The translations under genes were made by a program, and so were the position numbers. From Deltaproteobacteria bacterium RIFCSPHIGHO2_01_FULL_43_49 (GTDB taxonomy: Bacteria > UBA10199 > SPLOWO2-01-44-7): DNA of 64,000 nucleotides. Where the stretch lies: positions 1 through 64,000 of the forward strand of contig MGRG01000012.1 in assembly GCA_001798075.1 (NCBI GenBank). The letters are read 5' to 3'. Shown here piece by piece: positions 24,987 through 34,268 of this stretch (position 1 is the first letter of the stretch; every line of letters starts with the position of its first letter). Under the pieces are notes generated by a model, which ran no database searches, was not told the origin of the DNA, and saw nothing but the letters and a program-made list of their open reading frames with translations.

Positions 24987-26035
24987 AAAACGTATTCTTT
25001 CCCTTCAGATCGGTATTTGCCAGCAGCTTTGACTTGGGACTCACTCCCAGCTGCGACCAAATCATTGTAATGAAACACTTCGGCACGAATAAAGCCTTTT
25101 TCAAAATCGCTGTGGATTTTGCCGGCAGCCTGGGGGGCTTTGGTTCCTTGAGTAATTGTCCAGGCCCTAACTTCCTTAGGGCCGGCAGTAAAATAAGTGA
25201 TCAATCGGAGTAGATGATAACCAGAACGAATCAATCGATCGAGCCCTGGTTCTTTTATCCCGAGGGCTTTTAGAAATTCTGTTTTTTCTTCACCTTGAAG
25301 CTGCGCTAATTCGGCTTCCAACTTGCCGCACAAGAAAACCGCTTCACTCCCATCTTCTTTGGCAAGTATTGCTACTCTTTTTGCATTCTCGCCTTGCTCT
25401 CCTCCCTCGGAAATGTTGCCCACATAGAGCATTGGCTTGGCGGTCAAAAGGTTGAATTCTTTAAGCAAAACATTTTCTTCTTCTGTAAAAGAGAGTTTGC
25501 GTGCCGCCAAACCTTTTTCCAACTGAATTTTAACTTTTTTCAAGAGTTCCACTTTTTTTGCTGTTTCTTTGGAACCGGTCTTGAGGAGTTTTTCTTCTTT
25601 TTCTAGGCGTTTGGTGGTGGCATCTAAATCAGTAAGGGCAAGCTCCATGTTGATCACCTCAATATCTTCTTTGGGATCAACCTTGCCATGAACATGCACG
25701 ACATTGGGGTCCTCAAAACAGCGGACCACGTGGGCAATCGCATCAACCTCACGAATGTGGCTTAAGAATTTGTTGCCGAGCCCCTCACCCTGGCTGGCAT
25801 TTTTAACCAGTCCCGCAATGTCGACAAATTCCACAGCGGTGGGAGTGATTTTGGCCGGTTTGTAGATTTGAGTCAGCTTGTCCAAACGGGGGTCGGGCAC
25901 TGTTACTACCCCCGTGGAGGGATCAATCGTGCAGAAGGGAAAATTCTCTGCCGGGACCTGACAAGCCGTCAAAGCATTGAAAATAGTCGATTTGCCGGCA
26001 TTTGGGAGCCCCACGATTCCAACGTTAAGTGCCAT
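24947..26035 (-). CDS. ychF: YchF/OLA1 family GTPase/ATPase
   Basis: A 362-residue universally conserved P-loop protein that binds ribosomes. The G1 motif [14 protein letters not shown] (about 9-22), [20 protein letters not shown] (about 74-93) and a C-terminal TGS-like domain ([13 protein letters not shown], then an end with [18 protein letters not shown]) are all present. The NxxE-type G4 (NISEGG, about 209-214) fits its ATP preference. The start MALNVGIVG at 26035 is the canonical N-terminus. Its 3' end overlaps the hydrolase gene on the opposite strand. Confidence 0.96.
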   Translation of the reverse strand: MALNVGIVGLPNAGKSTIFNALTACQVPAENFPFCTIDPSTGVVTVPDPRLDKLTQIYKPAKITPTAVEFVDIAGLVKNASQGEGLGNKFLSHIREVDAIAHVVRCFEDPNVVHVHGKVDPKEDIEVINMELALTDLDATTKRLEKEEKLLKTGSKETAKKVELLKKVKIQLEKGLAARKLSFTEEENVLLKEFNLLTAKPMLYVGNISEGGEQGENAKRVAILAKEDGSEAVFLCGKLEAELAQLQGEEKTEFLKALGIKEPGLDRLIRSGYHLLRLITYFTAGPKEVRAWTITQGTKAPQAAGKIHSDFEKGFIRAEVFHYNDLVAAGSESQVKAAGKYRSEGKEYVFQDGDIVLFRFNV

Positions 26036-26110
26036 AAGACCCAGAAATGGCAAAATTTAGAAGATTTTACTAGCCTTTTTTGAAAAATTTTCTAAAATGC
26101 AACCTACTTG

Positions 26111-26959
26111 ATGTACACCTCGTCCGCATTATCAGTTTTTGGGGGACAGGCAACAACAACGGGATTTGTTTGGTCTGCAGAAACTCACCTCACCACTGCC
26201 GGCATTTGGGAACCTGCTACACAATCGGATACCTTTGTTGATCCAAACAAGAATCCCTCTTTTCCGATTTGGGGACGAGAAATAAGGTTTGATAGAAGTT
26301 TGTTTCGAAAAAGAGTTAACGATGTGGGAGAATTAGCCGCTGTTCCGTTGGAGTTGCCGGCTCCTGCAAGAGAGCAAATCAGAAGAGAATGTCCAGCCGA
26401 CCAAAACGACTGGATGTTCTGTATAGGTGCGACAACATTACATCATTTAGGTGTTTCTCGAGCAGACTTTCGGGCTGTTGCAGGAGAATCTATCATCATT
26501 AATCGTCTTCGACGTGAAATGGCTCGTTACTCCGTTCTCATTACAACTAGTTATGAACTAGACATGCTCATAGGATTGTTAAGAGAATTATGGCCAATTG
26601 AATTAATGACTTTTAAGCCAGCACCAGATCTCTATTTAAAGTTTGTCGTGGTTGAGGGGGTAGGGGTTCGTATTGGCCCCATATATCGCAAAAAACAGAA
26701 TGGTAGTTTAATAGAGTGTTGGCATAAGGAAATCGCTCAGAGTGTCCCTAAGCGGCGAGTCCTAGCATCTGGTTTTTTAAGATTGGGGCAAGATGACAAT
26801 TTGTCTGTTGAAAAGGGACGTTCTACTTACTATAGGAGAGCGGCTTTTGGCAGGGGTGCAGTTTCGGTCTTGCAGGAGTATTTAGGTCACGATTTAGGTC
26901 TTCAATATATTGAAGATGTAGAGGGTAAATCTTCCTCACTTCCCCCCAAGCGTGTCTAA
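26111..26959 (+). CDS. Hypothetical protein, no family recognised
   Basis: A 282-residue protein. There is no signal peptide or membrane helix; residues 1-45 are threonine- and serine-rich. A central alpha/beta part includes EQIRRECPADQNDWMFCIGA and VLITTSYELDMLIGLLRE, and the C-terminal 70 residues contain LASGFLRLGQDDNLSVEKGR. The open frame is long, has normal codon use and ends in a hairpin repeat, so it is probably real. A TTG lies just before the ATG at 26111. Its neighbours (ychF, rimO) give no hint. Confidence 0.5.
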   Translation: MYTSSALSVFGGQATTTGFVWSAETHLTTAGIWEPATQSDTFVDPNKNPSFPIWGREIRFDRSLFRKRVNDVGELAAVPLELPAPAREQIRRECPADQNDWMFCIGATTLHHLGVSRADFRAVAGESIIINRLRREMARYSVLITTSYELDMLIGLLRELWPIELMTFKPAPDLYLKFVVVEGVGVRIGPIYRKKQNGSLIECWHKEIAQSVPKRRVLASGFLRLGQDDNLSVEKGRSTYYRRAAFGRGAVSVLQEYLGHDLGLQYIEDVEGKSSSLPPKRV

Positions 26960-26965
26960 AACACC

Positions 26966-27016
26966 CTCACCTCGAATCCTCTCCCCTCGAGGGAGAGGAA
27001 TAAAAGGAGAGGGGGC
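26966..27016. repeat. Hairpin repeat family L, copy 1 (CTCGAG centre)
   Basis: The 21-bp hairpin CCTCTCCCC-TCGA-GGGAGAGG (26978-26998) is followed by an AAAGGAGAGGGGG tail. A second copy with the same plan lies inside the ppx/gppA gene at 58231-58280. As it follows the preceding gene by less than 20 bp, it may serve as transcription stop, but no T-run is present. Confidence 0.7.
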
Positions 27017-27072
27017 ATTCAAAGGCAACTTTTTTTGACTTTCCCCGATAATAAAGCCATAAGGAGGCCATC

Positions 27073-27450
27073 ATGGCAGAACCTATTGGGCAAGGAACAC
27101 CTCGCGTTCACTATTATCAGGGTAATCCAGACTATCCTTTTACGATCATCGATAAGAATGAGGATGGAGTTCTAAAACCCGAAGATGGGGATATCATTTA
27201 TCAAGGCATGCCTGATGCTTGGTTCCCAAGTCTTAACAGGATTAATCATAGCTTGTGGAAAAATCAAAAAACAGAAGATGTCGAAAAAATTATTGCTCAA
27301 TACATGGCAGAAAATAATAATTTGCTTTGGCTGATGGCTGGGTACGGCGCTTTTGTCTGTTTTCTATTAGTTTTTCGTAGGTTGCCGTTACACAGATCGC
27401 TGTTGCTCCAACAAAATCAAGGCAATTCCAACTATCCCCCCATGGCTTAA
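27073..27450 (+). CDS. Small membrane protein with an EF-hand-like loop
   Basis: A 125-residue protein. Residues 27-40 (DKNEDGVLKPEDGD) match the EF-hand/dockerin-type calcium loop with Asp-x-Asn-x-Asp-Gly and a final acidic residue. A hydrophobic helix at about 80-100 (LLWLMAGYGAFVCFLLVF) precedes a basic end, so the loop could lie in the periplasm with a C-terminal anchor. An AAGGAGG site sits before the ATG. I do not recognise the family. It precedes rimO by 8 bp. Confidence 0.6.
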   Translation: MAEPIGQGTPRVHYYQGNPDYPFTIIDKNEDGVLKPEDGDIIYQGMPDAWFPSLNRINHSLWKNQKTEDVEKIIAQYMAENNNLLWLMAGYGAFVCFLLVFRRLPLHRSLLLQQNQGNSNYPPMA

Positions 27451-27458
27451 ATAAAAAG

Positions 27459-28796
27459 ATGGAAACAATTGGTCTCATCAGTTTGGGTTGTGCGAGGAAT
27501 TTGGTTGACTCCGAAGTGATGCTGGGGTCTTTGAAAAAGGCCGGCTATCAAATCACTCACGATCCTTCACTTTCCGACATCATCATTGTGAATACTTGCG
27601 GCTTCATTGAAGATTCCAAAAAAGAATCGATCGATACCATTTTAGAGATGGCTTCTTTCAAAAAGAAGGGGCGACTCAAGAAATTAGTAATGGCTGGTTG
27701 TTTGGCACAGCGGCATGCAACAGAACTAGCAGAAGAATTGTCTGAAGTAGATCTTTTTATCGGCACCGGCGATTTTCCTAAAATTGTTGAACTCTTGGAA
27801 CAAAATTCGCGTGTTGTCGTGGGAAAGCCCAGAGCGTTAGCCGATGAAACATTTGAAAGGGTTTTAGCAACTCCAAAATATTACGCTTATTTGAAATTGG
27901 CTGAGGGTTGCCAACATTCTTGTTCTTTTTGCATCATTCCGAAACTGCGTGGGCCTCTTCGCTCTCGTTCCATTGATTCGCTGGTCATTGAGACACAAAA
28001 TCTCATCAATCAAGGCGTCAAAGAGTTCAACATGATCGCTCAAGACTCAACTGGTTATGGTTGTGATCGAAAAGATGGGGCGACGTTGCGCAAATTGATG
28101 GAACGCCTCGTCGGCTTGAACGGCGAAAAATGGTTTCGTCTTTTTTATGCCTATCCGCACGGTTTTCCAATGGAGGTGGTGGATTTCATGAAGGGCGAGC
28201 CTCAAATTTGCAAATACCTTGATCTTCCCATCCAACATATCAATGATCGCATTTTAAAATCGATGCGTCGTGAAGGGACAAGCAAAGATATTCGAGAAAT
28301 TGTGGAGACGGTCCGTGAAAAAATTCCGGATATTACACTACGCACAACCTGTATCGTTGGTTATCCCACCGAAACTGATGCCGAATTTGAAGAGCTGGTC
28401 TCATTTATTGAAGAAGGTCATTTTGATCACGTCGGTGTTTTTACCTATTCTCAAGAAGAAGGGACAACCGCCGCAAAACTCCAAGATGATGTTCCATCAA
28501 AAGTCAAAAGAGAAAGAAAAAAGCGCTTGATGGAAGTTCAACAAAAAGTTTCGCAGGAAAGAAACAACCGTTGGGTTGGCAAAGAATTAAAAGTCTTGAT
28601 CGATGGCCCCAGTAAAGAAGCAGAATTTGTGATGACCGCTCGTCACCAAGGCCAAGCCCCCGATGTTGATGGTGTTGTCTATGTCAATGAATGCGATCTC
28701 CCCGCCGGCCAATTTGCAACGGTCAAAATCGCCGAGGCTCATGCCTATGATTTAGTAGGAGATATCGTTCGTCAAAATTTTGGCGCTATGGGGTAA
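27459..28796 (+). CDS. rimO: Ribosomal protein S12 methylthiotransferase
   Basis: A 445-residue radical SAM enzyme that adds a methylthio group to Asp89 of ribosomal protein S12. The N-terminal UPF0004 domain has ISLGCARNLVDSE with its Cys ligands; the radical SAM cluster is in EGCQHSCSFCIIP (about 149-161); a TRAM domain forms the last about 65 residues. The start METIGLISLGC is standard. The GCARNLVDSE sequence and TRAM separate it from the tRNA enzyme MiaB. It may be cotranscribed with the short EF-hand-like gene. Confidence 0.95.
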   Translation: METIGLISLGCARNLVDSEVMLGSLKKAGYQITHDPSLSDIIIVNTCGFIEDSKKESIDTILEMASFKKKGRLKKLVMAGCLAQRHATELAEELSEVDLFIGTGDFPKIVELLEQNSRVVVGKPRALADETFERVLATPKYYAYLKLAEGCQHSCSFCIIPKLRGPLRSRSIDSLVIETQNLINQGVKEFNMIAQDSTGYGCDRKDGATLRKLMERLVGLNGEKWFRLFYAYPHGFPMEVVDFMKGEPQICKYLDLPIQHINDRILKSMRREGTSKDIREIVETVREKIPDITLRTTCIVGYPTETDAEFEELVSFIEEGHFDHVGVFTYSQEEGTTAAKLQDDVPSKVKRERKKRLMEVQQKVSQERNNRWVGKELKVLIDGPSKEAEFVMTARHQGQAPDVDGVVYVNECDLPAGQFATVKIAEAHAYDLVGDIVRQNFGAMG

Positions 28797-28883
28797 ACAA
28801 CCACCCATTTTCTTTCTAGCGAAATATTCACTAAAGCATCCCCAAGCTTTTACATAATCAACCAACTAACTGATATTTAAGCA

Positions 28884-28920
<37 letters not shown>

Positions 28921-28980
28921 GGCAGACAATTGGCACTGTTTTTGCTAGTAATAACGTTAGTTTTTCTAAGGAGGAATCCT

Positions 28981-30294
28981 ATGCGTTTCAAAAAAGTATT
29001 ATTGGTTTTGTTAATCATCACTTTGCCCGGATGCGATTTTTTCCGTGGCGGGCCCTCTGAAAATCCCAATACAGGAGTGGGAAAAGAAATAGGGGATATC
29101 TCAGCACCCTTGGGCTCGGGGGCTGCTTTAAGTAGCGCTCTTGCGAGTGCCAATCTGGACGCCATTGAGAAAGCCTCTTGTCCTTATTGCAACTGGTCAG
29201 GAAAAGCTTCCTCTGCAGCGAAAAGTACTTCTGTAGGAAAAGATCTTACAGCCGATGCCATTGGTGAGGGAGATGCTGCCTTTGGGTGCTTTTTAGTTCA
29301 ATTGAGTCGAATGTTTGAAAGTGCCCCTGCGAGCGATTTTTTGGCGGCGTTTGGAGAGCCTGCCATTCATGTGCAGGCTGATATTCTGGACAAAACCAAT
29401 TCCAACGCCTTGTGCACAAAATTATCTAGCATGCATCCCAAAAAATATTATCAGATGTTTCCGAACCTTCCTTTCAATAACTATCAATTCAGTCATAGTA
29501 ACCCCAAGAAGTTTTTCCAAGAGATGTTGAAAAGAGCAAAAAACAATGGTATTTCCCTCTCTCGCTTACAAGATGATTTATTTGCACTTGATAATCAGTT
29601 GGGTCAGCTTCTTGAACTGCTCTCTATTTCACGGGCAAATGCCTCTTTTAGTTTCACTATTCCGAAGGATTTATGTCAGGTTTCGCGCGACATTGTTGTG
29701 AATAGAATTGATTTGGAGGGTTTTAATGGAATTTTGGGGAGCTTAAAAGTTTTTGTCAATTTGCTTCATTCTTATGCAATCGGTCTGGATCCGGCCCGTT
29801 TTGTCGGCGGCAATCCTGCCGTTGCTAATGACACAGTTAACGAGCGGGAATTTGTAGCCGATGCCAACGGTGTGGGCGGAGATGGGAAAAAAATTGCGGA
29901 ACTGATTTCGGGACGAGGTGATATCAGTTCTTTATCTCCATTGTTTTTGAACTCTTTGAATAGCTTGATTGCCGTTTTGGATGGTGTTCACTCAGAACAA
30001 GATTCCCAAGTATTTGGGTATCTGTTTTCAATGGGGAGGTTTCAGAAATTTTTCAGGAATGTAAACAGGGCATCAAAAGATCTCAAAAGCTCCCTTGAGC
30101 ACCCTGGTGTTTTGAGCCCATTCACGCAGTTGGGACATCCCTCCATAAAAGTTGATGCGGGGAATTTTATGTCCCACTTGCCCGATCCAAAGGGGGTCAG
30201 CAGTTCTGATCCATTTGTGCCTAGTCGTTATGGTGGAATCAGGGGTGTTGCTAACTTCTGGGAAGTGCTGTTGAATGGAATTGTCAACTTCTGA
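28981..30294 (+). CDS. Lipoprotein, conserved but unnamed
   Basis: A 437-residue lipoprotein. The signal is MRFKKVLLVLLIITLPGCDF with the lipobox TLPGC (Cys18). The mature part starts with a glycine- and serine-rich stretch and a CPYCNW pair, and then is mainly helical. No known domain is evident. Start choice rests on the GGAGGAATCCT site before 28981. The stop overlaps the start of the MlaC-like gene (TGATG), so the pair is coupled and might act together in lipid transport to the outer membrane. Confidence 0.7.
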   Translation: MRFKKVLLVLLIITLPGCDFFRGGPSENPNTGVGKEIGDISAPLGSGAALSSALASANLDAIEKASCPYCNWSGKASSAAKSTSVGKDLTADAIGEGDAAFGCFLVQLSRMFESAPASDFLAAFGEPAIHVQADILDKTNSNALCTKLSSMHPKKYYQMFPNLPFNNYQFSHSNPKKFFQEMLKRAKNNGISLSRLQDDLFALDNQLGQLLELLSISRANASFSFTIPKDLCQVSRDIVVNRIDLEGFNGILGSLKVFVNLLHSYAIGLDPARFVGGNPAVANDTVNEREFVADANGVGGDGKKIAELISGRGDISSLSPLFLNSLNSLIAVLDGVHSEQDSQVFGYLFSMGRFQKFFRNVNRASKDLKSSLEHPGVLSPFTQLGHPSIKVDAGNFMSHLPDPKGVSSSDPFVPSRYGGIRGVANFWEVLLNGIVNF

Positions 30295-30887
30295 TGCGAC
30301 GACGATACAGCGTCCTGTTATCGCTTTTTTTTCTTGGGTTTTTTGCCGATGCGGTTCTGGCTAAATCTGAACCCCAAAAAATAACACAACAGCTTTTTTA
30401 CGATGTTTTACAAGTCGTTAGGCAAAATAATTTAACTGACCGTCAGAAATCGGGAACAAAGCTGCTGGAGCGCTACTTCGATTTTTCCACTTTTGCGGAA
30501 TGGACAATGGAGGATCATTGGAGTCGCCTTTCTGACAACCAACGAAGAGCATTTTTACAACTTTTTAAAAAGCGCTTTTATGAAAGAGTTCTTGAAAAAA
30601 TTTCGCGCACAACAAATAAAAAATTTCTTTTGAAGATGATAAGTAAAAGGAGAGAAAAAGAGTATGTCGAATTGAAATATCGTTTGAAACATAATGGTCA
30701 CCGAACACCATTTTCATTGATGTGGATTAAAAAGAATGACTCATGGCGTTTGGTTGATGTGACCATCGCAAAAGCAAATCTTGTTGCCAATTATCAGGGA
30801 CAATTCAACAAAATCATCCGTGATTATGGATTTGAAGAACTGCTAGATCGTCTAGAAAAGGGTAAACTCGATAAACCGACACATTGA
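30294..30887 (+). CDS. MlaC-like periplasmic phospholipid-binding protein
   Basis: A 197-residue protein of the MlaC/Ttg2D family, which shuttles phospholipids between outer and inner membrane. It has a signal peptide (LLSLFFLGFFADAVLA, about 8-23), then ITQQLFYDVLQVVRQ, RYFDFSTFAEWTM, and LSDNQRRAFLQLFKKRFYERVL, a typical order of MlaC segments. The remaining Mla genes (MlaFEDB, MlaA) are not in the window. The preceding lipoprotein gene overlaps it by one base. Confidence 0.88.
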   Translation: MRRRYSVLLSLFFLGFFADAVLAKSEPQKITQQLFYDVLQVVRQNNLTDRQKSGTKLLERYFDFSTFAEWTMEDHWSRLSDNQRRAFLQLFKKRFYERVLEKISRTTNKKFLLKMISKRREKEYVELKYRLKHNGHRTPFSLMWIKKNDSWRLVDVTIAKANLVANYQGQFNKIIRDYGFEELLDRLEKGKLDKPTH

Positions 30888-30943
30888 GAAAAGTCTTTAC
30901 AAGGCAGCATTTCTAGAATAATTTGAATGTTGAGGAAAACGAT

Positions 30944-31189
30944 ATGTCCGAGAAAAAAATGCGTAAATTGAAGACTAGGGGAGAGAGAATTTATAAGAAA
31001 TTACTTCGCCGACTTTTATCCAAATACAAAGGCCAAATTGTAGCAATTGAACCCGAGACGGGTCGTTATTTTGTAGGGCGTGATGAATTAAAGGTGGCTT
31101 TGAAGGCAATGAAGGCCTTTCCGGGAAAAATTTTCAGCGTCTTCCGTGTGGGTTACCCCGCTGTTCACAAATTCAGAAAATTTTCATGA
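30944..31189 (+). CDS. Small hypothetical protein, partner of retropepsin-like gene 2
   Basis: An 81-residue basic protein with the DUF5678-like pattern KYKGQIVAIEPETGRYFVGRDELKVALKAM (written here in parts: KYKGQIVAIEPE, then GRYFVGRDELKVA), preceded by a charged helix. It overlaps the next gene by 4 bp (ATGA). The two-gene order is the same as at 216-897. I prefer the ATG at 30944 over the upstream one. The function is unknown; the fixed pairing with a single-domain aspartic protease suggests a shared task. Confidence 0.55.
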   Translation: MSEKKMRKLKTRGERIYKKLLRRLLSKYKGQIVAIEPETGRYFVGRDELKVALKAMKAFPGKIFSVFRVGYPAVHKFRKFS

Positions 31190-31551
31190 GCATTATTAGG
31201 GGAAGAGTCAGTTTTTCAGGAGAACCTACAATCCCCATTACACTTTATCTGGATGGAAAACCTGTTCGGAAAAAGGTTGTCATTGATACGGGTTTTAATG
31301 GATCTTTAAGCCTCCCTGAGAGACTTGCTAGAAAAGGTAAGTGGCACTTTTTCGGGTTTGAGCGGTATGAACTGGCTACCGGCGATATTGTCCAACAAAA
31401 AATCTATATTGGACAAATCCGACTTGATAAAAATCCTTTCACAGTTTACGCAGTAACCTCTCATTCGTCGGATATTCTCATTGGAACAAGACTTTTACGT
31501 AATAGAGAACTTCTGATACAATTCAAAAAAAGAAAAGTAGTCTTAAGATAA
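31186..31551 (+). CDS. Retropepsin-like aspartic protease domain protein 2
   Basis: A 121-residue single-domain protein. The catalytic motif VVIDTGFNGSLSLP (about 31-44) and the second motif SSDILIGTRLL (about 92-102, hydrophobic-hydrophobic-Gly) identify clan AA. It has no signal peptide. The start overlaps the stop of the small upstream gene, implying coupled synthesis. It differs in sequence from the protein at 216-638, so the two pairs are not a recent duplication. Confidence 0.72.
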   Translation: MSIIRGRVSFSGEPTIPITLYLDGKPVRKKVVIDTGFNGSLSLPERLARKGKWHFFGFERYELATGDIVQQKIYIGQIRLDKNPFTVYAVTSHSSDILIGTRLLRNRELLIQFKKRKVVLR

Positions 31552-31556
31552 TTGAG

Positions 31557-32192
31557 TTAATCTAGCCAACCTCTGGGATTTGCACTGAATCTTTGAAGAA
31601 GGGTTTGTTCCTCTGCGGAAATGATTCGGCGCTCTTTTGCAAGTTGTAAGAGGGTTGAAAAATCGGTCAACGTCGTGAGGTTACACTGAATCGCTTCAAA
31701 TTTCTTCACCGCCTCCGGAAATCCATAAGTAAAAATTGCCAAACAATGATTCACTTTGCCGCCCGAATCGCGCAAAGCCTCAATAGCCGCACAACTAGAT
31801 CCTCCTGTGCTCACAAGATCTTCAATCACGATCGCTAGCTTTCCCGGTTCCACTTTTCCTTCCACCAAATTTTGTTTTCCATGATCTTTAGCTTGGCTTC
31901 GAACATAAACCATCGGTTTGTTAAGGTGCTCGGCAACCCACGCCGCATGGACAATGGCTCCGGTCGCTACACCCGCAATCAGTTCACAGTTTGGCTCTTT
32001 TTCTTTCAGAAGATGACAAAAGGCCTCTCTAATTTCGCGTCTTGCCTCTGGATAGGTCATCAGCAAACGATTGTCGCAATAGATGGGTGATTGGATGCCA
32101 CTAGCCCAGGTAAAAAGTTTCTTGGGGCTCAATGTCACCGCCCCAATTTCCAACAAAATCTTCGCAACCTCTTGTTTGATGGCACTTACCAT
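31557..32192 (-). CDS. pyrE: Orotate phosphoribosyltransferase
   Basis: A 211-residue enzyme joining orotate and PRPP in pyrimidine synthesis. The PRPP-binding motif AIVIEDLVSTGGSSCAAI (about 131-148) and the flexible loop YVRSQAKDHGKQNLVEG (about 96-112) with the catalytic Lys are present. The N-terminus LEIGAVTLSPKKLFTWASGI fits the family. Its start codon lies within the left arm of a small palindrome (32187-32215), so initiation may be affected by an mRNA hairpin. No other pyr genes are in the window. Confidence 0.94.
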   Translation of the reverse strand: MVSAIKQEVAKILLEIGAVTLSPKKLFTWASGIQSPIYCDNRLLMTYPEARREIREAFCHLLKEKEPNCELIAGVATGAIVHAAWVAEHLNKPMVYVRSQAKDHGKQNLVEGKVEPGKLAIVIEDLVSTGGSSCAAIEALRDSGGKVNHCLAIFTYGFPEAVKKFEAIQCNLTTLTDFSTLLQLAKERRIISAEEQTLLQRFSANPRGWLD

Positions 32193-32215
32193 ATAGCGCC
32201 AGGCACCGTATGGTA
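32187..32215 (-). repeat. Palindrome family C, copy 1, spanning the pyrE start
   Basis: TACCATATAGCGCCAGGCAC with CGTATGGTA forms a hairpin with 7-bp arms (TACCATA, TATGGTA) around a GCCAGGC core. The pyrE start codon (32190-32192 on the minus strand) lies in one arm. Related cores GTGCCTGGCAC or GTGCCAGGCAC occur at 38994-39022, 48672-48702 and 49765-49858. Confidence 0.65.
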
Positions 32216-32264
32216 GTTTTGGCCTCTTGTCATTCCTTAACTAGTATGGCAGTACCTCACCACC

Positions 32265-33779
32265 ATGGCTAATGAACTAGTTTTAAATGTCACTTTGGGC
32301 GAGACTCGTGTTGCAAGACTTGAAAATGGAGTTGTTTGCGAACTCTATATTGAGTGCACCAAAGAACAGGGGGTTGTCGGCAATGTTTATAAAGGAAAAG
32401 TTGTGCGTGTTTTGCCAGGTATGCAAGCCGCTTTTATCGACATCGGCCTGGAGCGAACCGCCTTTTTGCATGCCTCGGATGTTGTTCAAGAGCTGACCCG
32501 TTTTGATGCGGATATGGAAAATGATGACGAGGATGATGAAGAAGAAAAAAGACCACGACGTTTTGTTCCCAGACACCACCGAAAAATTGAAGATCTTTTA
32601 AAAGAGGGCCGTGAAATTTTGGTTCAAGTTGAGAAAGAGCCAATTGGCACCAAAGGGGCCAGACTTACTTCTCATATCTCTCTACCTGGCCGTTATTTAG
32701 TCTACATGCCAACTGTCAATCATCTCGGCATTTCCAGGCGCTTAGGGGATGACAAAGAAAGAAGAAGGTTGCGATCTCTCATCGAGCGCTCCCGTCCTCG
32801 AGGAAGCGGCTTCATTATTCGTACTGCCTGCGTTGGTGTGGCTGATGAAGAAATCACGGCCGATATGAATTATCTTATCCGCACGTGGGAGGATATTGCA
32901 ACCAAGGCTACAGACAGCAAAGCCCCAACGGCTGTTCATTCTGAGTTAGATGTTTTATTGCGGGTGGTGCGTGATCTTTTCACATCCGATATTGATCGCT
33001 TGGTCATCGACAACAAAGAAAGTTTCGATCGCGTTCAAAAATTTGTGAATACTTTTATGCCGGCCCTCAAAAGTTCCATTGAACTTTACGAAGGCTCCGA
33101 GCCGATCTTCGATCATTTTGGAATTGAAATAGAAATCACGAGAGCATTAGGTCAAAAAGTTTGGCTCAAGAGTGGTGGCTATATTATTCTTGAACAAACA
33201 GAGGCCTTGACCGCAATTGACGTCAATACAGGACGTTTTGTGGGCAGGCGCAATTTGGAAGATACAATCCTCAAAACCAATTTAGAGGCCGTCAAAGAAA
33301 TTGTCTATCAACTTCGGTTAAGAAGTATCGGCGGCATCATCATTTTGGATTTCATCGATATGGAGCGGCATGCCAATCGTCAAAAAGTTTTCAACGCCCT
33401 CAAAGAAGCCCTCAAGAGTGACCGGGCCAGAACCACCATTACCAAAATTTCCGATCTCGGTTTGGTAGAGATGACCAGAAAAAGAACGAGAGAAGATTTG
33501 CGCCGCCAACTCACCGATCCTTGCACTTATTGCGAAGGGAAGGGTTATCTCAAAAGTTCTACGACTGTTTGTTATGAAATTTTCAGAGAAATTCAAAGAG
33601 AGGCTTCAGAAATGAAGGGAAAACAAATTGTTGTCTATGTCCATCCTCAGGTTGCCAACATGCTCTATGACGAAGAGCGCAAATGGTTAGAGCTTTTTGA
33701 AGAGCACTACAAAAAACGAATTTCTGTCAAAACAGTCGCGGAATATCACCTGGAACAGTTTGATCTAGCCGAAACTTAA
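32265..33779 (+). CDS. rng: Ribonuclease G/E family endoribonuclease
   Basis: A 504-residue RNase G type enzyme for rRNA and mRNA processing. An S1 domain (about 35-120) is interrupted by an acidic insert (ENDDEDDEEEKRPRRF). The catalytic domain has AIDVNTGRFVG and IIILDFIDM with the metal-binding Asp residues (about 320-366), and a zinc-link Cys pair in CTYCEGKG (about 421-428). No long C-terminal scaffold as in RNase E. It precedes the rplU-rpmA-obgE block, an order common in proteobacteria. Confidence 0.94.
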   Translation: MANELVLNVTLGETRVARLENGVVCELYIECTKEQGVVGNVYKGKVVRVLPGMQAAFIDIGLERTAFLHASDVVQELTRFDADMENDDEDDEEEKRPRRFVPRHHRKIEDLLKEGREILVQVEKEPIGTKGARLTSHISLPGRYLVYMPTVNHLGISRRLGDDKERRRLRSLIERSRPRGSGFIIRTACVGVADEEITADMNYLIRTWEDIATKATDSKAPTAVHSELDVLLRVVRDLFTSDIDRLVIDNKESFDRVQKFVNTFMPALKSSIELYEGSEPIFDHFGIEIEITRALGQKVWLKSGGYIILEQTEALTAIDVNTGRFVGRRNLEDTILKTNLEAVKEIVYQLRLRSIGGIIILDFIDMERHANRQKVFNALKEALKSDRARTTITKISDLGLVEMTRKRTREDLRRQLTDPCTYCEGKGYLKSSTTVCYEIFREIQREASEMKGKQIVVYVHPQVANMLYDEERKWLELFEEHYKKRISVKTVAEYHLEQFDLAET

Positions 33780-33797
33780 AATTCATTAAAAGGTGTG

Positions 33798-33892
33798 GTG
33801 AAAAAGCAGCGGATCCTGTCCCTCCGTGTTTTTGTGGGGGCCCCTAACTAAACCCCACAACAAACACTCCGGGCCACCCACTACTTTTTCAC
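33798..33892 (+). repeat. Hairpin element family A, copy 2 (intergenic)
   Basis: Core in plus orientation (CCTGTCCCTCCGTG ... AACACTCCGGGCCAC), bounded by GTGAAAAAGCAG and CTACTTTTTCAC, arms unique to this place with a single mismatch. It has the CTAACTAAACC variant. It follows rng and is followed within a few bases by a family B element. Confidence 0.82.
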
Positions 33893-33903
33893 TAATCTAT
33901 AAA

Positions 33904-33999
33904 ATGGTTGAAAATAACGGGTGGTCGGCGATGCTGTCAGCCCGATCTGTAGGGAGGGCGTGCAGCTGAGCCGACCCGGAGCCCGTTATTTTCAACCAT
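33904..33999. repeat. Hairpin element family B, copy 1
   Basis: The arms ATGGTTGAAAATAACGGG (33904-33921) and CCCGTTATTTTCAACCAT (33982-33999) are an 18-bp perfect inverted repeat. The interior carries GTCAGCCCGATCTGT and GGGAGGGCGTGCA, also found in the copy at 60486-60617. It ends exactly at the stop codon of the minus-strand gene beginning at 34268. Confidence 0.82.
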
Positions 34000-34268
34000 C
34001 AAAAAGGAATGGTGAATTGAAATTGGGCGGGACCTAGTTGCACTTCGATATCATTGCTGTTGTAGAGGGGAACAGTATTGAGGTGGTTGAAGTTGTTTTT
34101 GATTCGTTCATTGATTTCCCACTGATCCTGAGACATCTGATAGTTTTCTTTCGCCTCACCTTTTTCGGGGTTGCCGGGGTTGCCCGTTATGCGGGCGTCT
34201 TGAGCAAAAAGAGGGGTGTAAAACCCAATAAAACCTAATAAAATCAAGAGTAACGTCCCTTTGTGCAT
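33999..34268 (-). CDS. Small secreted protein
   Basis: An 89-residue protein with a clear signal peptide (GTLLLILLGFIGFYTPLFAQ, about 4-23). The mature part is polar with no cysteines and ends in a strand-like QFQFTIPF. I do not recognise a family. Start ATG at 34268 is chosen because AGGAGAAG lies just upstream; the reading to 34319 has no such site. The stop codon lies at the edge of a family B palindrome, which may have reshaped the 3' end. Confidence 0.55.
   Translation of the reverse strand: MHKGTLLLILLGFIGFYTPLFAQDARITGNPGNPEKGEAKENYQMSQDQWEINERIKNNFNHLNTVPLYNSNDIEVQLGPAQFQFTIPF

Noticed and set aside
26036-26053. Longer ychF N-terminus (MPFLGL)
   Set aside because: Canonical YchF starts MALNVGIVG; the extra six codons have no ribosome binding site.
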